A stretch of 64,000 nucleotides of DNA, from assembly GCF_003001815.1 (NCBI RefSeq), contig NZ_PVMZ01000019.1, forward strand, positions 62,001-126,000. Direction: 5' to 3'. Origin of the DNA: Actinoplanes italicus (GTDB taxonomy: Bacteria; Actinomycetota; Actinomycetes; Mycobacteriales; Micromonosporaceae). Positions 49,540 through 58,194 of the stretch are shown here, in pieces. Position 1 is the first letter of the stretch, and each line of letters begins with the position of its first letter. The notes beneath the pieces are model-generated. The model did not search any database, was not told the origin of the DNA, and saw only the letters and a program-made list of their open reading frames with translations. Position numbers and translations under genes: made by a program.

Positions 49540-51923
49540 ATCAGCCGGCCGTCCTCGCAGTCCACCACAACGGTCTGGCCGGGACGCAGCTCGTTGAAGA
49601 GGATCTTCTCGGACAGCGTGTCCTCCAGCTCGCGCTGGATCGCCCGGCGCAGCGGCCGGGCGCCCAGCACCGGGTCGAAGCCCTTGGCGGCCAGGTGGCT
49701 GCGGGCGGCGCCGGTCAGCTCGAGACCCATGTCCTTGTTCCTGAGCTGGGACTCGATGCGGGCCGTGAAGATGTCGACGATCCGCAGGATCTCCTGCTCA
49801 CGCAACTGGTGGAAGACGATCGTGTCGTCGATGCGGTTGAGGAACTCCGGGCGGAAGTGCTGCTTGAGCTCGTCGCCGACCTTGATCTTCATCCGCTCGA
49901 ACGACGAGGTCTCGGACGTCTGGAACCCCACCGAACGAGCCACCTCACGGGTGCCCAGGTTGGTCGTCAGGATGATCACCGTGTTCTTGAAGTCCACGAT
50001 CCGTCCCTGGCCGTCGGTCAGCCGGCCGTCCTCCAAGATCTGCAGCAGCGTGTTGAACACGTCCGGATGCGCCTTCTCGATCTCGTCGAACAGCACCACG
50101 CTGAACGGCTTACGGCGTACCTTCTCGGTCAGTTGACCGCCCTCGTCGTAACCCACGTAGCCGGGCGGCGCGCCGACCAGCCGCGACACCATGTGCCGGT
50201 CATGGAACTCGGACATGTCCAGCTGGATCAGCGCGTCCTCCGACCCGAACAGATACTCCGCCAGCGTCCGGCACAACTCCGTCTTCCCGACGCCGGACGG
50301 CCCGGCGAAGATGAAGGAGCCCGCCGGTCGCTTCGGATCCTTCAGTCCCGCACGTGTACGCCGAATCGCCTTCGACACGGCCGCGACGGCGTCGTCCTGA
50401 CCGATCACGCGCCTGTGCAGCTCCTCCTCCATCCGCAGGAGCCGCGACGTCTCCTCCTCGGTCAGCTTGTAGACCGGCACCCCGGTCCAGTTCGCCAGCA
50501 CCTCGGCGATCTGCTCGTCGTCGACCTCCAGCGCCACGTCCAGCTCGCTGACCTGCGCCCGCTCACCCAGCAGCTTCTTCTCGGTGTCGCGCAGCTGCGC
50601 GGCCCGCTCGAAGTGCTGCGCGTCGATCGCGGCCTCCTTGTCCCGGCGTACCTGGGCGACCCGCTCGTCGAACTCCCGCAGCTCCGGCGACGACGTCATC
50701 GCGCGCAGCCGTGCCCGCGCGCCCGCCTCGTCGATCAGGTCGATGGCCTTGTCCGGCAGGAAACGGTCCGCGACATACCGGTCGGCCAGGTTCACGGCCG
50801 CGACCAGGGCCGCGTCCGTGATGCTGATCCGGTGGTGCGCCTCGTAGAAGTCCCGCAGCCCCTTGAGGATCTCGATGCTGTGCGCCAGCGACGGCTCACC
50901 GACTCCGATCTCCTGGAACCGGCGGCTCAACGGCTTGTCCTTGGAGAACACCTTCCGGTACTCGTCGACCGTCGTCGCCCCGATCGTCTGCAGCTCGCCC
51001 CGGGCCAGCGGCGGCTTCAAGATCGACGCCGCATCGATCGCACCCTCCGCGGCGCCCGCTCCGACCAGCGTGTGGATCTCGTCGATGAACAGGATGACGT
51101 CCCCGCGTGAGTGGATCTCCTTGAGCACCTTCTTCAGGCGCTCCTCGAAGTCACCGCGGTAGCGCGAACCGGCCACCAGCGAGCTCAGGTCCAGCGTGTA
51201 CACCTGCTTGCCGCGCAGCGAGTCGGGCACCTCGCCCTTGACGATCGCCTGCGCCAGGCCCTCGACCACCGCCGTCTTGCCGACACCCGGCTCACCGATC
51301 AGCACCGGGTTGTTCTTGCGCCGCCGTGTCAGCACCTGAAGGACCTGCTCGATCTCGCGCTCCCGGCCGATCACCGGATCGAGCTTGCCCTCACGCGCGT
51401 CCTGCGTCAGGTTCGTGCCGTACTGATCGAGAAGCCCTTCCCTGGTCTGAGCGGGTGTGCCGACCGCTCTGCCGGTCTCGGCCGGGGTGCTCCCGGCGAC
51501 CAGCTGGATCACCTGCTGGCGAACGCGGTCACGGTCGGCGCCGAGCTTCACCAGCACCTGCGCCGCGACGCCCTCGCCCTCGCGGATCAGCCCCAGCAGG
51601 ATGTGCTCGGTGCCGATGTAGTTGTGCCCCAGCTGCAGCGCCTCCCGCAGCGACAGTTCGAGGACCTTCTTGGCGCGTGGCGTGAACGGGATGTGCCCGC
51701 CCGGTGCGCTCTGCCCCTGACCGATGATCTCCTCGACCTGCCGCCGCACCGCGTCGAGCTCGACGTCGAGACTCAGCAATGCCTTGGCGGCCACACCCTC
51801 ACCCTCGTGGATAAGGCCGAGCAGCAGATGTTCCGTGCCGATGTAGTTGTGGTTGAGCATCCGGGCCTCTTCCTGGGCCAGGACGACGACACGACGGGCA
51901 CGGTCGGTGAAGCGTTCGAACAC
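49497..51923 (-). CDS. clpC: ClpC-family AAA+ chaperone/unfoldase
   Basis: This 808-aa Hsp100 unfoldase has two N-terminal Clp_N repeats (NHNYIGTEHLLLGLIHEGEG and NYIGTEHILLGLIREGEG), D1 with Walker A GEPGVGKTAVVEG and ILFIDEIH, and a UVR-type middle domain (REFDERVAQVRRDKEAAIDAQHFERAAQLRDTEK). D2 has GPSGVGKTELCR and VVLFDEIEKAHP. It feeds the ClpP protease. GTG 51923 begins VFERFTDRARR, like MFERFTDRARR in other ClpC proteins. The linker after the Clp_N repeats and the C-terminus are short, and D1 differs from typical ClpC1 (VFSKDKPLSRRFQEIGVGEPSL). I infer a paralogue and not the housekeeping copy. Confidence 0.93.
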   Translation of the reverse strand: MFERFTDRARRVVVLAQEEARMLNHNYIGTEHLLLGLIHEGEGVAAKALLSLDVELDAVRRQVEEIIGQGQSAPGGHIPFTPRAKKVLELSLREALQLGHNYIGTEHILLGLIREGEGVAAQVLVKLGADRDRVRQQVIQLVAGSTPAETGRAVGTPAQTREGLLDQYGTNLTQDAREGKLDPVIGREREIEQVLQVLTRRRKNNPVLIGEPGVGKTAVVEGLAQAIVKGEVPDSLRGKQVYTLDLSSLVAGSRYRGDFEERLKKVLKEIHSRGDVILFIDEIHTLVGAGAAEGAIDAASILKPPLARGELQTIGATTVDEYRKVFSKDKPLSRRFQEIGVGEPSLAHSIEILKGLRDFYEAHHRISITDAALVAAVNLADRYVADRFLPDKAIDLIDEAGARARLRAMTSSPELREFDERVAQVRRDKEAAIDAQHFERAAQLRDTEKKLLGERAQVSELDVALEVDDEQIAEVLANWTGVPVYKLTEEETSRLLRMEEELHRRVIGQDDAVAAVSKAIRRTRAGLKDPKRPAGSFIFAGPSGVGKTELCRTLAEYLFGSEDALIQLDMSEFHDRHMVSRLVGAPPGYVGYDEGGQLTEKVRRKPFSVVLFDEIEKAHPDVFNTLLQILEDGRLTDGQGRIVDFKNTVIILTTNLGTREVARSVGFQTSETSSFERMKIKVGDELKQHFRPEFLNRIDDTIVFHQLREQEILRIVDIFTARIESQLRNKDMGLELTGAARSHLAAKGFDPVLGARPLRRAIQRELEDTLSEKILFNELRPGQTVVVDCEDGRLIYRTAERDVVVSAG

Positions 51924-52115
51924 GATGATCACGTCTCCAACGCGAAGCCCCACGCACTTCGCCGAAGGAGGACAGGCTGAAGTCGCGTGCGCTGAGTCGG
52001 AGCCTCTTGGCGTTGACGCGCGGCCCGCGTGGGTGGCCTCGCTACGCTCGTGCAGGCGCTGCTGCCCCCCGAGCGTACAACGGTTTGTGCTTAACATGAG
52101 GCCGGGAGGTGTCCG

Positions 52116-52913
52116 ATGACCGTGACCCGCAGCCGCCGATCCGTACCCGACCGTGCCCGCAGGCGGGCCATCAGAGCCCTCGCCGCCCAGCTCGGGGTGG
52201 CGTACTCGGTGGCCGCACGCCTGCTCGAACAGCAGACGCGGGCCTCGCTCCCGCACCCGTCACTCCCGCATCCGGTCGACGAGCACCGCGCCTGGATGTT
52301 CGCTGCCCGCGAACAACGGACCTTCCACTCCCGGGTGACCGACACCCGCCTGGCGGTGGATCTCCCGCTCGGCCGCGCCGCCCATCTGGTCCGGCGCTTC
52401 CCGCCGATGCGGGCCACCGGTGGGGCCGGTCCCCTCTACGCCGGCGACGGCAGGGAGACCGTTCTGTCCATGTTGTACGCCGTGCTGCTGCACGAGAGCC
52501 CGCACCGTCTTCCGCCGCGGGACGAACTCGCCTGGGCCGCCGAGCTCGGCGAGGAGACGGCCGTCGACTTCACCTGCTCGGACCTGGACCGCGCCGCCCG
52601 GTTGCTGCTCGACCAGGAGCGCTGGCGCTTGTGGGCCCGCGTCGACGCGGCCCTCACCGCAGCCTCGAACGGCACCGACCGGCACTTACGCGACGCGGCT
52701 GTCACGCTCGGCCGCGAACTCCGTTCGACGAGCCTGCGCGGCTCCCTCGACGGCGCCCGCCAGACCCTCGACGCCGTCCTGGTGTCAACGTTCGGCGGCG
52801 ACGCCCCCGGCACCCGAACCCCCACCGGCATCGTCACAGCCGTCACGTGGTCCTCAGACGGCCCACCCACCGGACACGAGGTCGCGACGTCCGACAACGT
52901 CGGGGCGCTGTAG
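52116..52913 (+). CDS. Hypothetical protein divergent from clpC
   Basis: I do not recognise a family in this 265-aa protein. It is soluble, starts with a basic N-terminal helix (RSRRSVPDRARRRAIRALAAQLGVAYSVAARLLEQQ), and its middle is charged and helical (EETAVDFTCSDLDRAARLLLDQERWRLWARVDAALTA). GVAYSVAARLLEQ could be an HTH-like helix pair. The Shine-Dalgarno GGGAGG supports ATG 52116. It faces clpC at a distance of 192 nt and converges on the TIR gene 5 nt away, so it may be related to clpC regulation. Confidence 0.7.
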   Translation: MTVTRSRRSVPDRARRRAIRALAAQLGVAYSVAARLLEQQTRASLPHPSLPHPVDEHRAWMFAAREQRTFHSRVTDTRLAVDLPLGRAAHLVRRFPPMRATGGAGPLYAGDGRETVLSMLYAVLLHESPHRLPPRDELAWAAELGEETAVDFTCSDLDRAARLLLDQERWRLWARVDAALTAASNGTDRHLRDAAVTLGRELRSTSLRGSLDGARQTLDAVLVSTFGGDAPGTRTPTGIVTAVTWSSDGPPTGHEVATSDNVGAL

Positions 52914-52918
52914 CGGCT

Positions 52919-55420
52919 TCACAATCGCCGCCCGAACCGCTTCCGTAGCTCCTCAGCCTCGTTGGGCCGGCCCAGCGCATCCAGTGTGTTGGCGAGGTCA
53001 TGGGCCGACCTCCGAGTGTCGGGGTGGTCGTCGCCGAGGATTCGTTGCCGTCGAGTGAGGGCGTCCTCGCTCAGCTGTCGTGCACGTTCGTGCTGGCCGA
53101 GCTGGCGGAGGTCGATGGCGAGGTTGTTGGCGGAGCGCAGCGTGTGGGGGTGGTCGTCGCCGAGGATTCGTTGCCGTCGAGTGAGGGTGTCCTCGTCCAG
53201 CTGTCGTGCACGTTCGTGCTGGCCGAGCTGGCGGAGGTCGACGGCGAGGTTGCTGGCTGACATCAGCGTGTCGGGGTGGTCGTCGCCGAGGATCCGTTGC
53301 CGTCGGGCGAGGGCGTCCTCGTCCAGCCGCCATGCACGTTCATGCTCGCCCAGCCTGCGGAGATCGTCGGCGAGGTTGCCGGCTGACGCCAGCGTGTCGC
53401 GGTGGTCGTCCCCGAGTGTCCGTCGACGTCGAGTCAGGGTGTCCTCGTCCAGGGCCCGGGCCTGCTCGAAGTTCCCCAGGCGATACAGGTCGTTGGCGAG
53501 GTTGGTGGCGGCGGTGAGAGTCCGGGGGTGGTCGTCACCGTGAAGGCGGCGTTCTCGGGCCAGGCTGTCCTGGCTGAGATCGTGAGCCTTCTGGTAGTTG
53601 CCGAGTTCGTTATGGATGTTCGCAAGAATCTCGGAGATGGAGAGAGTGGCCTGATCGTCGGGACCGTAGCGGCGGCTCCAGGAGTGACGCAGGTGTTCGG
53701 CCAGGGGCAGGGCGGTGCCGGCATCGCCGCGGGCAATCAGGTGCCATACAGCGCTGTTGGTGGTGTCGCGCAGGCTGTGGCTGTCGGTGGTAGCGGGATC
53801 CGCGGCGAGGATGTGCGGCAGCAGCACGCTCCAGCGAGTCCACCACTGTGGGTGAGTGCCATCGTCGGGCCTTGCGGCGACCAGAAGGCGCTCGGCGGTG
53901 TCGCGGTGACCGGCCGGGTCGGGGTCGGTGTCGCGCAGGACAGCTTGGACCAGCCGGTGCAGGATCAGACCGGTGTCGGTCAGGCGGGCGAGGCCGTATC
54001 GGCCGAGTTGGGCCTCGATACGCCGGAACGCCATCGGCTTTCCGGCGATGGTGCCCAGAGGCTCGGGGAGGAGGTCGGGACGCGCGGTGAACAGGTCGGC
54101 GGGGATGGGCTCCGGTCCGAACCGGGCGCAGAGGTAGAGCAGGTGGCCCGCAGCGGGATCGGTGGCGCACAGACGGTCGGCGGTGAGGGCGACGGTAGCG
54201 GCCAGCGGCACGGGGTACCCGACCGGCGGCCTCCCTTCACCCATCAGCTCCGCCGTATGGACCGCGAGATCGTCAAGATAATCCTTGACGGGTGTACTTG
54301 TCTCGGCAAGAAGGTCCACCGCCTGTCCGACCGCCAGCGGCAGGTCGCCCAGTGCCTCGGCGAGCAGATCCGCGTCGTGGTCGGTTATCCGAGGCAGGTG
54401 GGTCCGGAGCAACTCGACAGATTCAGAGCGGGCGAACACGTTCACGTCCACGGCATCCGCGATGCCGATCCAGTTCGGGTTCCGACTGGTTATCAGTAGG
54501 TGGCCTGGCCCGACCGGCAGCCACGGAGAGAGGTCCTCGCGGGCCTCGACGTTGTCGAACAACAGTAGCCACCGTCCGGACTGCCTCAAGTGGTCCCGCA
54601 GCGCCTCGACCGCGTCCGGTGTCGCCGTGCCCGCCGGGACGAGCCGCAATTTCTCGGCGAGTGCCGCCAGGTGGTCGCCGATCAGCTCAGGCTGTTCCGA
54701 CGGGATCCACCAGACCAGGTCGTACTCGCCGGCGAACCGGTGGCCGTACTCCAGAGCCAGCTGGGTCTTGCCGACCCCGCCCATGCCGTGCAGGGCCTGA
54801 ACCGCCACAGGGCGTCCATTGCTGAGCGTGTCGTGCAGACGGTTGAGCATGTCGTCGCGGCCGGTGAAGCCGGGATTGCGACGAGGCAGGTTCCATACCG
54901 CGGGCATCGAGCCGGGAGGCCGCGGACCGTCGGCAGGGGCGCTCGGCGCCGTCCGGCCCGGAAAGGCCGGAGGCACAGCCGACCGTGCTGTGGCCGGCGC
55001 GGACTCGATCACCTGGCGGACCGCGTCGAGCAGGAGAACAACCGCCTGGTCCGGGTCCAGATCGAACAGGCTGGGGATGACGATGGGTGCCCACAGACCG
55101 TCGTGCAGGTCGACGTTCTCCACCCGCAGCGGGATTAGTTTGGCGTCCGGGTCATTGCGGCGCTGGGCCAGCCGGGTGGTCCAGTGGTCGGTGTTGGGCC
55201 TCTCGGGGTTCAGATAGGTGGCGGACAGCAGCACCAGCAGCGGGTTGTCCCGCCGCAGCGCCGTGTTCATGGCCTCCATGAAGTTGGTGCCCGGTGCCCA
55301 GTCGACGCTGTCCAGCTCCGTCGCGTACCCGGCCTTCTCCAGGTGCCAGCGCGCCCACTCCGCCCACGCACGGTCCTTGCCGGTGTGGGAGATGAAGATA
55401 CGGTCGGCCACGCCGTCCAC
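52919..55420 (-). CDS. TIR-NB-ARC-TPR protein, long copy
   Basis: This 833-aa STAND protein has an N-terminal TIR domain (about 6-140; RIFISHTGKDRAWAEWARWHLEKAGYATELDSVDWAPGTNFMEAMNTALRRDNPLLVLLSATYL). An NB-ARC ATPase follows (about 185-450), with P-loop LHGMGGVGKTQLALEYGHRF, Walker B GRWLLLFDNVE, ITSRN and LGDLPLAVGQA, then TPRs (about 600-833), five or more copies of a 42-aa unit with ALGDDHPDTL. The layout is that of the FxSxx-COOH-system proteins. Start GTG 55420 has the palindrome 28 nt upstream. It is the last of three TIR genes. TIR with NB-ARC suggests immunity or regulated cell death. Confidence 0.93.
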   Translation of the reverse strand: MDGVADRIFISHTGKDRAWAEWARWHLEKAGYATELDSVDWAPGTNFMEAMNTALRRDNPLLVLLSATYLNPERPNTDHWTTRLAQRRNDPDAKLIPLRVENVDLHDGLWAPIVIPSLFDLDPDQAVVLLLDAVRQVIESAPATARSAVPPAFPGRTAPSAPADGPRPPGSMPAVWNLPRRNPGFTGRDDMLNRLHDTLSNGRPVAVQALHGMGGVGKTQLALEYGHRFAGEYDLVWWIPSEQPELIGDHLAALAEKLRLVPAGTATPDAVEALRDHLRQSGRWLLLFDNVEAREDLSPWLPVGPGHLLITSRNPNWIGIADAVDVNVFARSESVELLRTHLPRITDHDADLLAEALGDLPLAVGQAVDLLAETSTPVKDYLDDLAVHTAELMGEGRPPVGYPVPLAATVALTADRLCATDPAAGHLLYLCARFGPEPIPADLFTARPDLLPEPLGTIAGKPMAFRRIEAQLGRYGLARLTDTGLILHRLVQAVLRDTDPDPAGHRDTAERLLVAARPDDGTHPQWWTRWSVLLPHILAADPATTDSHSLRDTTNSAVWHLIARGDAGTALPLAEHLRHSWSRRYGPDDQATLSISEILANIHNELGNYQKAHDLSQDSLARERRLHGDDHPRTLTAATNLANDLYRLGNFEQARALDEDTLTRRRRTLGDDHRDTLASAGNLADDLRRLGEHERAWRLDEDALARRQRILGDDHPDTLMSASNLAVDLRQLGQHERARQLDEDTLTRRQRILGDDHPHTLRSANNLAIDLRQLGQHERARQLSEDALTRRQRILGDDHPDTRRSAHDLANTLDALGRPNEAEELRKRFGRRL

Positions 55421-55447
55421 ACTGCACGAACGTTTGCCGGAAAACGA

Positions 55448-55462
55448 CCACCGATCGGGTGG
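55448..55462. promoter_or_regulatory. TIR-gene upstream palindrome, copy 1
   Basis: CCACC-GATCG-GGTGG lies 28 nt from the GTG start of the 833-aa TIR gene. The flanks (CGGAAAACGA before it on the plus strand, GGCCG after it) are conserved in the other copies. It is probably an operator. Confidence 0.65.
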
Positions 55463-55470
55463 CCGAAGGT

Positions 55471-55956
55471 TCACCGGGTCTGCGCCGGGCCTCCGGGGAA
55501 GGGTGGTGGCGTCGGCGGCAGCTTCCTCGCCGCGTCCGGGTCGAGCGCCAGCAGAACCGCCTTCAGCAGGACCTTGGCGGCGGCGTCCTGATCCATGCCG
55601 AACAGGTCGTACGTGATGATCGGCGCCCAGATTCCGCCGGACAGGTCGACGTCCTCCAGCCGGATGGCGATCAGCTTCGCCCTGGGATCCCGCCGGCGCT
55701 GGGCGAAGCGGGCGGTCCACTCGTCGTTGGTGAACCTGGTCTTCTCCAGGTAGGCCTCCGAAAGCAGCACCAGCAGCGGATTGTCCTTGTCGAGCGCCTT
55801 GTCCATGGCTTCGATGAAGTTGGTGCCGGAGCTCCAGTCGACGCTGTCGAGCTCGGTGGGATGGCCCTCGGTCTCCAGATGCCAGCGGGCCCACTCGGCC
55901 CATGTGGTATCGCTACCGGTGTGCGAGATGAAGATGCGGTTGGCCACGCCGTCCAC
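55471..55956 (-). CDS. TIR-domain-only protein
   Basis: This 161-aa protein consists of one TIR domain. It begins MDGVANRIFISHTGSDTTWAEWARWHLETEGHPTELDSVDWSSGTNFIEAMDKALDKDNPLLVLLSEAYL and ends with a Pro-rich tail (LPPTPPPFPGG). It has no NB-ARC or TPR. It is highly similar to the TIR ends of its two neighbours and uses the same GTG start, with the same upstream box. The residue at W+4 in NDEWTARFAQRR, where SARM1-like NADases have Glu, is Phe. It may work as an adaptor that pairs with the STAND proteins' TIR domains. Confidence 0.9.
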   Translation of the reverse strand: MDGVANRIFISHTGSDTTWAEWARWHLETEGHPTELDSVDWSSGTNFIEAMDKALDKDNPLLVLLSEAYLEKTRFTNDEWTARFAQRRRDPRAKLIAIRLEDVDLSGGIWAPIITYDLFGMDQDAAAKVLLKAVLLALDPDAARKLPPTPPPFPGGPAQTR

Positions 55957-55983
55957 ACTGCACGAACGGTTCCCGGAAAGCGA

Positions 55984-55998
55984 CCACCGATCGGGTGG
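55984..55998. promoter_or_regulatory. TIR-gene upstream palindrome, copy 2
   Basis: CCACC-GATCG-GGTGG is again 28 nt from the GTG of the TIR-only gene. The preceding CCGGAAAGCGA differs by one base from the other copies. It lies 9 nt beyond the stop of the neighbouring TIR gene. Confidence 0.65.
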
Positions 55999-56006
55999 CC
56001 GGAAGG

Positions 56007-58142
56007 TCAGGCCTGATCAGGCCCCGGCAGGAACTGCCTCCGGATGTCGTCCGCCTCGGCCTCCCGGCCCAGCGCGCTGAGATTACCGGCAAGGTTGGCG
56101 GCCGAGCGGAGGGTCTCGGGGTGGTCGTCGCCGAATATCCGGCGGCAGCGGGTCAGTGTGTCTTCGGCATAGCCGAGAGCCTGCTCGAATTCGTTCAGTT
56201 CCTGCAGGTCGACATTGAGACTGTTGACCGCCGTGAGCGTGCCGGGGTGGTCATCGCCGTAGAGCCGTCGGTACCGGTTGTAGGCGTCCAGGTCGAGGTC
56301 ATGGGCCTGCTGATGGTTGCCGAGTTCGGTATGGATACCGGCGAGAGTGAGCGCCATGGTGAGGACCGAGTCGTCGTCCGGGCCGTACCGGCCGGCCCAG
56401 ATCTCGTAGAAGTTCTCGGCCAGGGGCAGGGCGGTGCGTGCGTCACCGCGGATTATGAGGTACCACAGCGCTCGGCTGGCGGAACGATGCAGGCCCGCGT
56501 TGTCCGAGGCGGCGGGGTCGGCGGCGATGATGTGCGGCAGCAGCACCGTCCACCGCGGCCAATTTCGCGGATCGTTGCTCTCCTCCGGTGCGGCGGCCAC
56601 CAGCAGGTCCACGACGGTGTCACGGTGCTGATCCGGGTTCGGATCGATGTCGCGCAGCACCGCCTGAACGAGGCGGTGCAGAACGGCGCCGGTGCCGGTG
56701 AGGCGTGCCAGACCGTAGCGGCCGAGCTGGGCCATGACCCTGTGGAACGCCACCGACCTGCGCGCCACGGCGGCGAGAGGCTCGGGCAGCAGGCCGGGGT
56801 GGCGGGTGAACAGGTCGGCGGGAATCGGTTCCGGGCCCAACTGGGCGCACAGGTGCAACAGCTGACCGGCAGCCGGATCGATGGTGCCGAGCCTCTCGGC
56901 CGTCAGCGTGACGGTGGCTGCCAGCGATACGGGATAGCCGATCGGTGGACAGCCCTCGCTCATCAGGTCGGCCGTGTGAGCGGCGAGATCGTCGAGATAG
57001 CCGGTGACGGGCATGCGGGTCTCGGCGAGCAGATTGACGGCCTGGCCCAAGGCCAGGGGCAGGTCGCCGAGTGCTTCGGCGAGCCGGTCGGCGTCGGCTT
57101 CGACCAGATGCGGCAACTGGGTACGCAACAGCGTGGTCGACTCGGTGCGGACGAAGACGTCCACGTCCAAGGCGTGGGCGGCGATTCCTGTCCAGTTCGG
57201 ATCTCTGCTGGTGATCAGGATGTCGCCTGGCCCGTCGGGCAGCCACGGGTCGAGTGTTTGCGGGTCCTCCGCGTTGTCGAACACGAGCAGCCATCGCCGG
57301 GCCAGCCTGAGATGGGAACGGAGCGACTTCACCGCGTCGGGGATGGGCGTGTCGGGTGAGGTCAGCCGCAGCTCACGGGCGAGCGCGGCGAGATGGTCAC
57401 CGATCAGCTCAGGTTGTTCGGACGGGATCCACCAGACCAGCTCGTACTCGCCGGCGAACCGGTGGGCGTACTCCAGCGCCAGCTGGGTCTTCCCGACTCC
57501 GCCCAGCCCGTGCAGCGCCTGCACCGCCACCCGGCGGCCGCCGCGCAGCGTGTCGTGCAGCTGATTGAGCATGCCGTCGCGACCGGTGAAACCCGGATTA
57601 CGGCGAGCCGGGTTCCACACCGCGGGCATCGATCCGGGAGGCCGGGGACCATCAGCCGTGGCACTGGCCGCCGGGCGGCCGGGATATGGGGGAGAGGTGA
57701 TGGACAACGCCCCCTGCGATGCCGGTTCGATCACCCGCCGGACCGCGTCCAGCAGGAGAGCGATCGCCTGGTCCGGTGCCAGGTCGAACAGATCGGGAAC
57801 GAGGATGGGTGCCCAGAGCCCGTCGTGGAGGTCGACGTCCTCGATTCGCAGCGGGATGAGTTTCGCGGTGGGATCCCGGCGTCGCTGGGCCAGGCGGGTG
57901 GTCCACTCGTCGGTGGTGAACCTCTCCGGGGCCAGGTACGCCGACGACAGCAGCACGAGCAGTGGGTTGTCCCTCTTCATCGCCCGGTTCATGGCCTCGA
58001 TGAGGTTCGTGCCCGGCGCCCAGTCGACGCTGTCCAGTTCGGTGGCGTGGCCGGCCTTCTCCAGGTGCCAGCGCGCCCATTCCGCCCAGGCGCGATCCTT
58101 GCCCGCGTGGGAGATGAGAATGCGGTCGTCCACGTCGTCCAC
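56007..58142 (-). CDS. TIR-NB-ARC-TPR protein, short copy
   Basis: This 711-aa paralogue of the 833-aa protein has the same order. TIR (RILISHAGKDRAWAEWARWHLEKAGHATELDSVDWAPGTNLIEAMNRAMKRDNPLLVLLSSAYL) is followed by NB-ARC with LHGLGGVGKTQLALEYAHRF, ARRWLLVFDNAEDP, ILITSRD and GDLPLALGQA. The C-terminus has only about three TPR units (DDHPGTLTAVNSLNVDLQEL; DDHPETLRSAANLAGNLSALG). It starts at GTG 58142 with the shared box 28 nt upstream. It is the first gene of the TIR cluster and 52 nt from the response regulator stop. The TPR part probably senses a ligand or partner protein. Confidence 0.93.
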   Translation of the reverse strand: MDDVDDRILISHAGKDRAWAEWARWHLEKAGHATELDSVDWAPGTNLIEAMNRAMKRDNPLLVLLSSAYLAPERFTTDEWTTRLAQRRRDPTAKLIPLRIEDVDLHDGLWAPILVPDLFDLAPDQAIALLLDAVRRVIEPASQGALSITSPPYPGRPAASATADGPRPPGSMPAVWNPARRNPGFTGRDGMLNQLHDTLRGGRRVAVQALHGLGGVGKTQLALEYAHRFAGEYELVWWIPSEQPELIGDHLAALARELRLTSPDTPIPDAVKSLRSHLRLARRWLLVFDNAEDPQTLDPWLPDGPGDILITSRDPNWTGIAAHALDVDVFVRTESTTLLRTQLPHLVEADADRLAEALGDLPLALGQAVNLLAETRMPVTGYLDDLAAHTADLMSEGCPPIGYPVSLAATVTLTAERLGTIDPAAGQLLHLCAQLGPEPIPADLFTRHPGLLPEPLAAVARRSVAFHRVMAQLGRYGLARLTGTGAVLHRLVQAVLRDIDPNPDQHRDTVVDLLVAAAPEESNDPRNWPRWTVLLPHIIAADPAASDNAGLHRSASRALWYLIIRGDARTALPLAENFYEIWAGRYGPDDDSVLTMALTLAGIHTELGNHQQAHDLDLDAYNRYRRLYGDDHPGTLTAVNSLNVDLQELNEFEQALGYAEDTLTRCRRIFGDDHPETLRSAANLAGNLSALGREAEADDIRRQFLPGPDQA

Positions 58143-58169
58143 ACTGCACGAACGACTGCCGGAAAACGA

Positions 58170-58184
58170 CCACCGATCGGGTGG
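58170..58184. promoter_or_regulatory. TIR-gene upstream palindrome, copy 3
   Basis: CCACC-GATCG-GGTGG lies 28 nt from the GTG of the first TIR gene, in the 52-nt gap after the response regulator gene, with the same CCGGAAAACGA flank. It is the upstream-most copy in the direction of transcription and may carry the main promoter of the cluster. Confidence 0.65.
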
Positions 58185-58194
58185 GCGCGTGGGA

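Noticed and set aside
52919..58142. FxSxx-COOH RiPP biosynthetic cluster
   Set aside because: TIR-NB-ARC-TPR layout fits, but I see no short precursor ending in FxSxx, no radical SAM enzyme and no other RiPP gene nearby.
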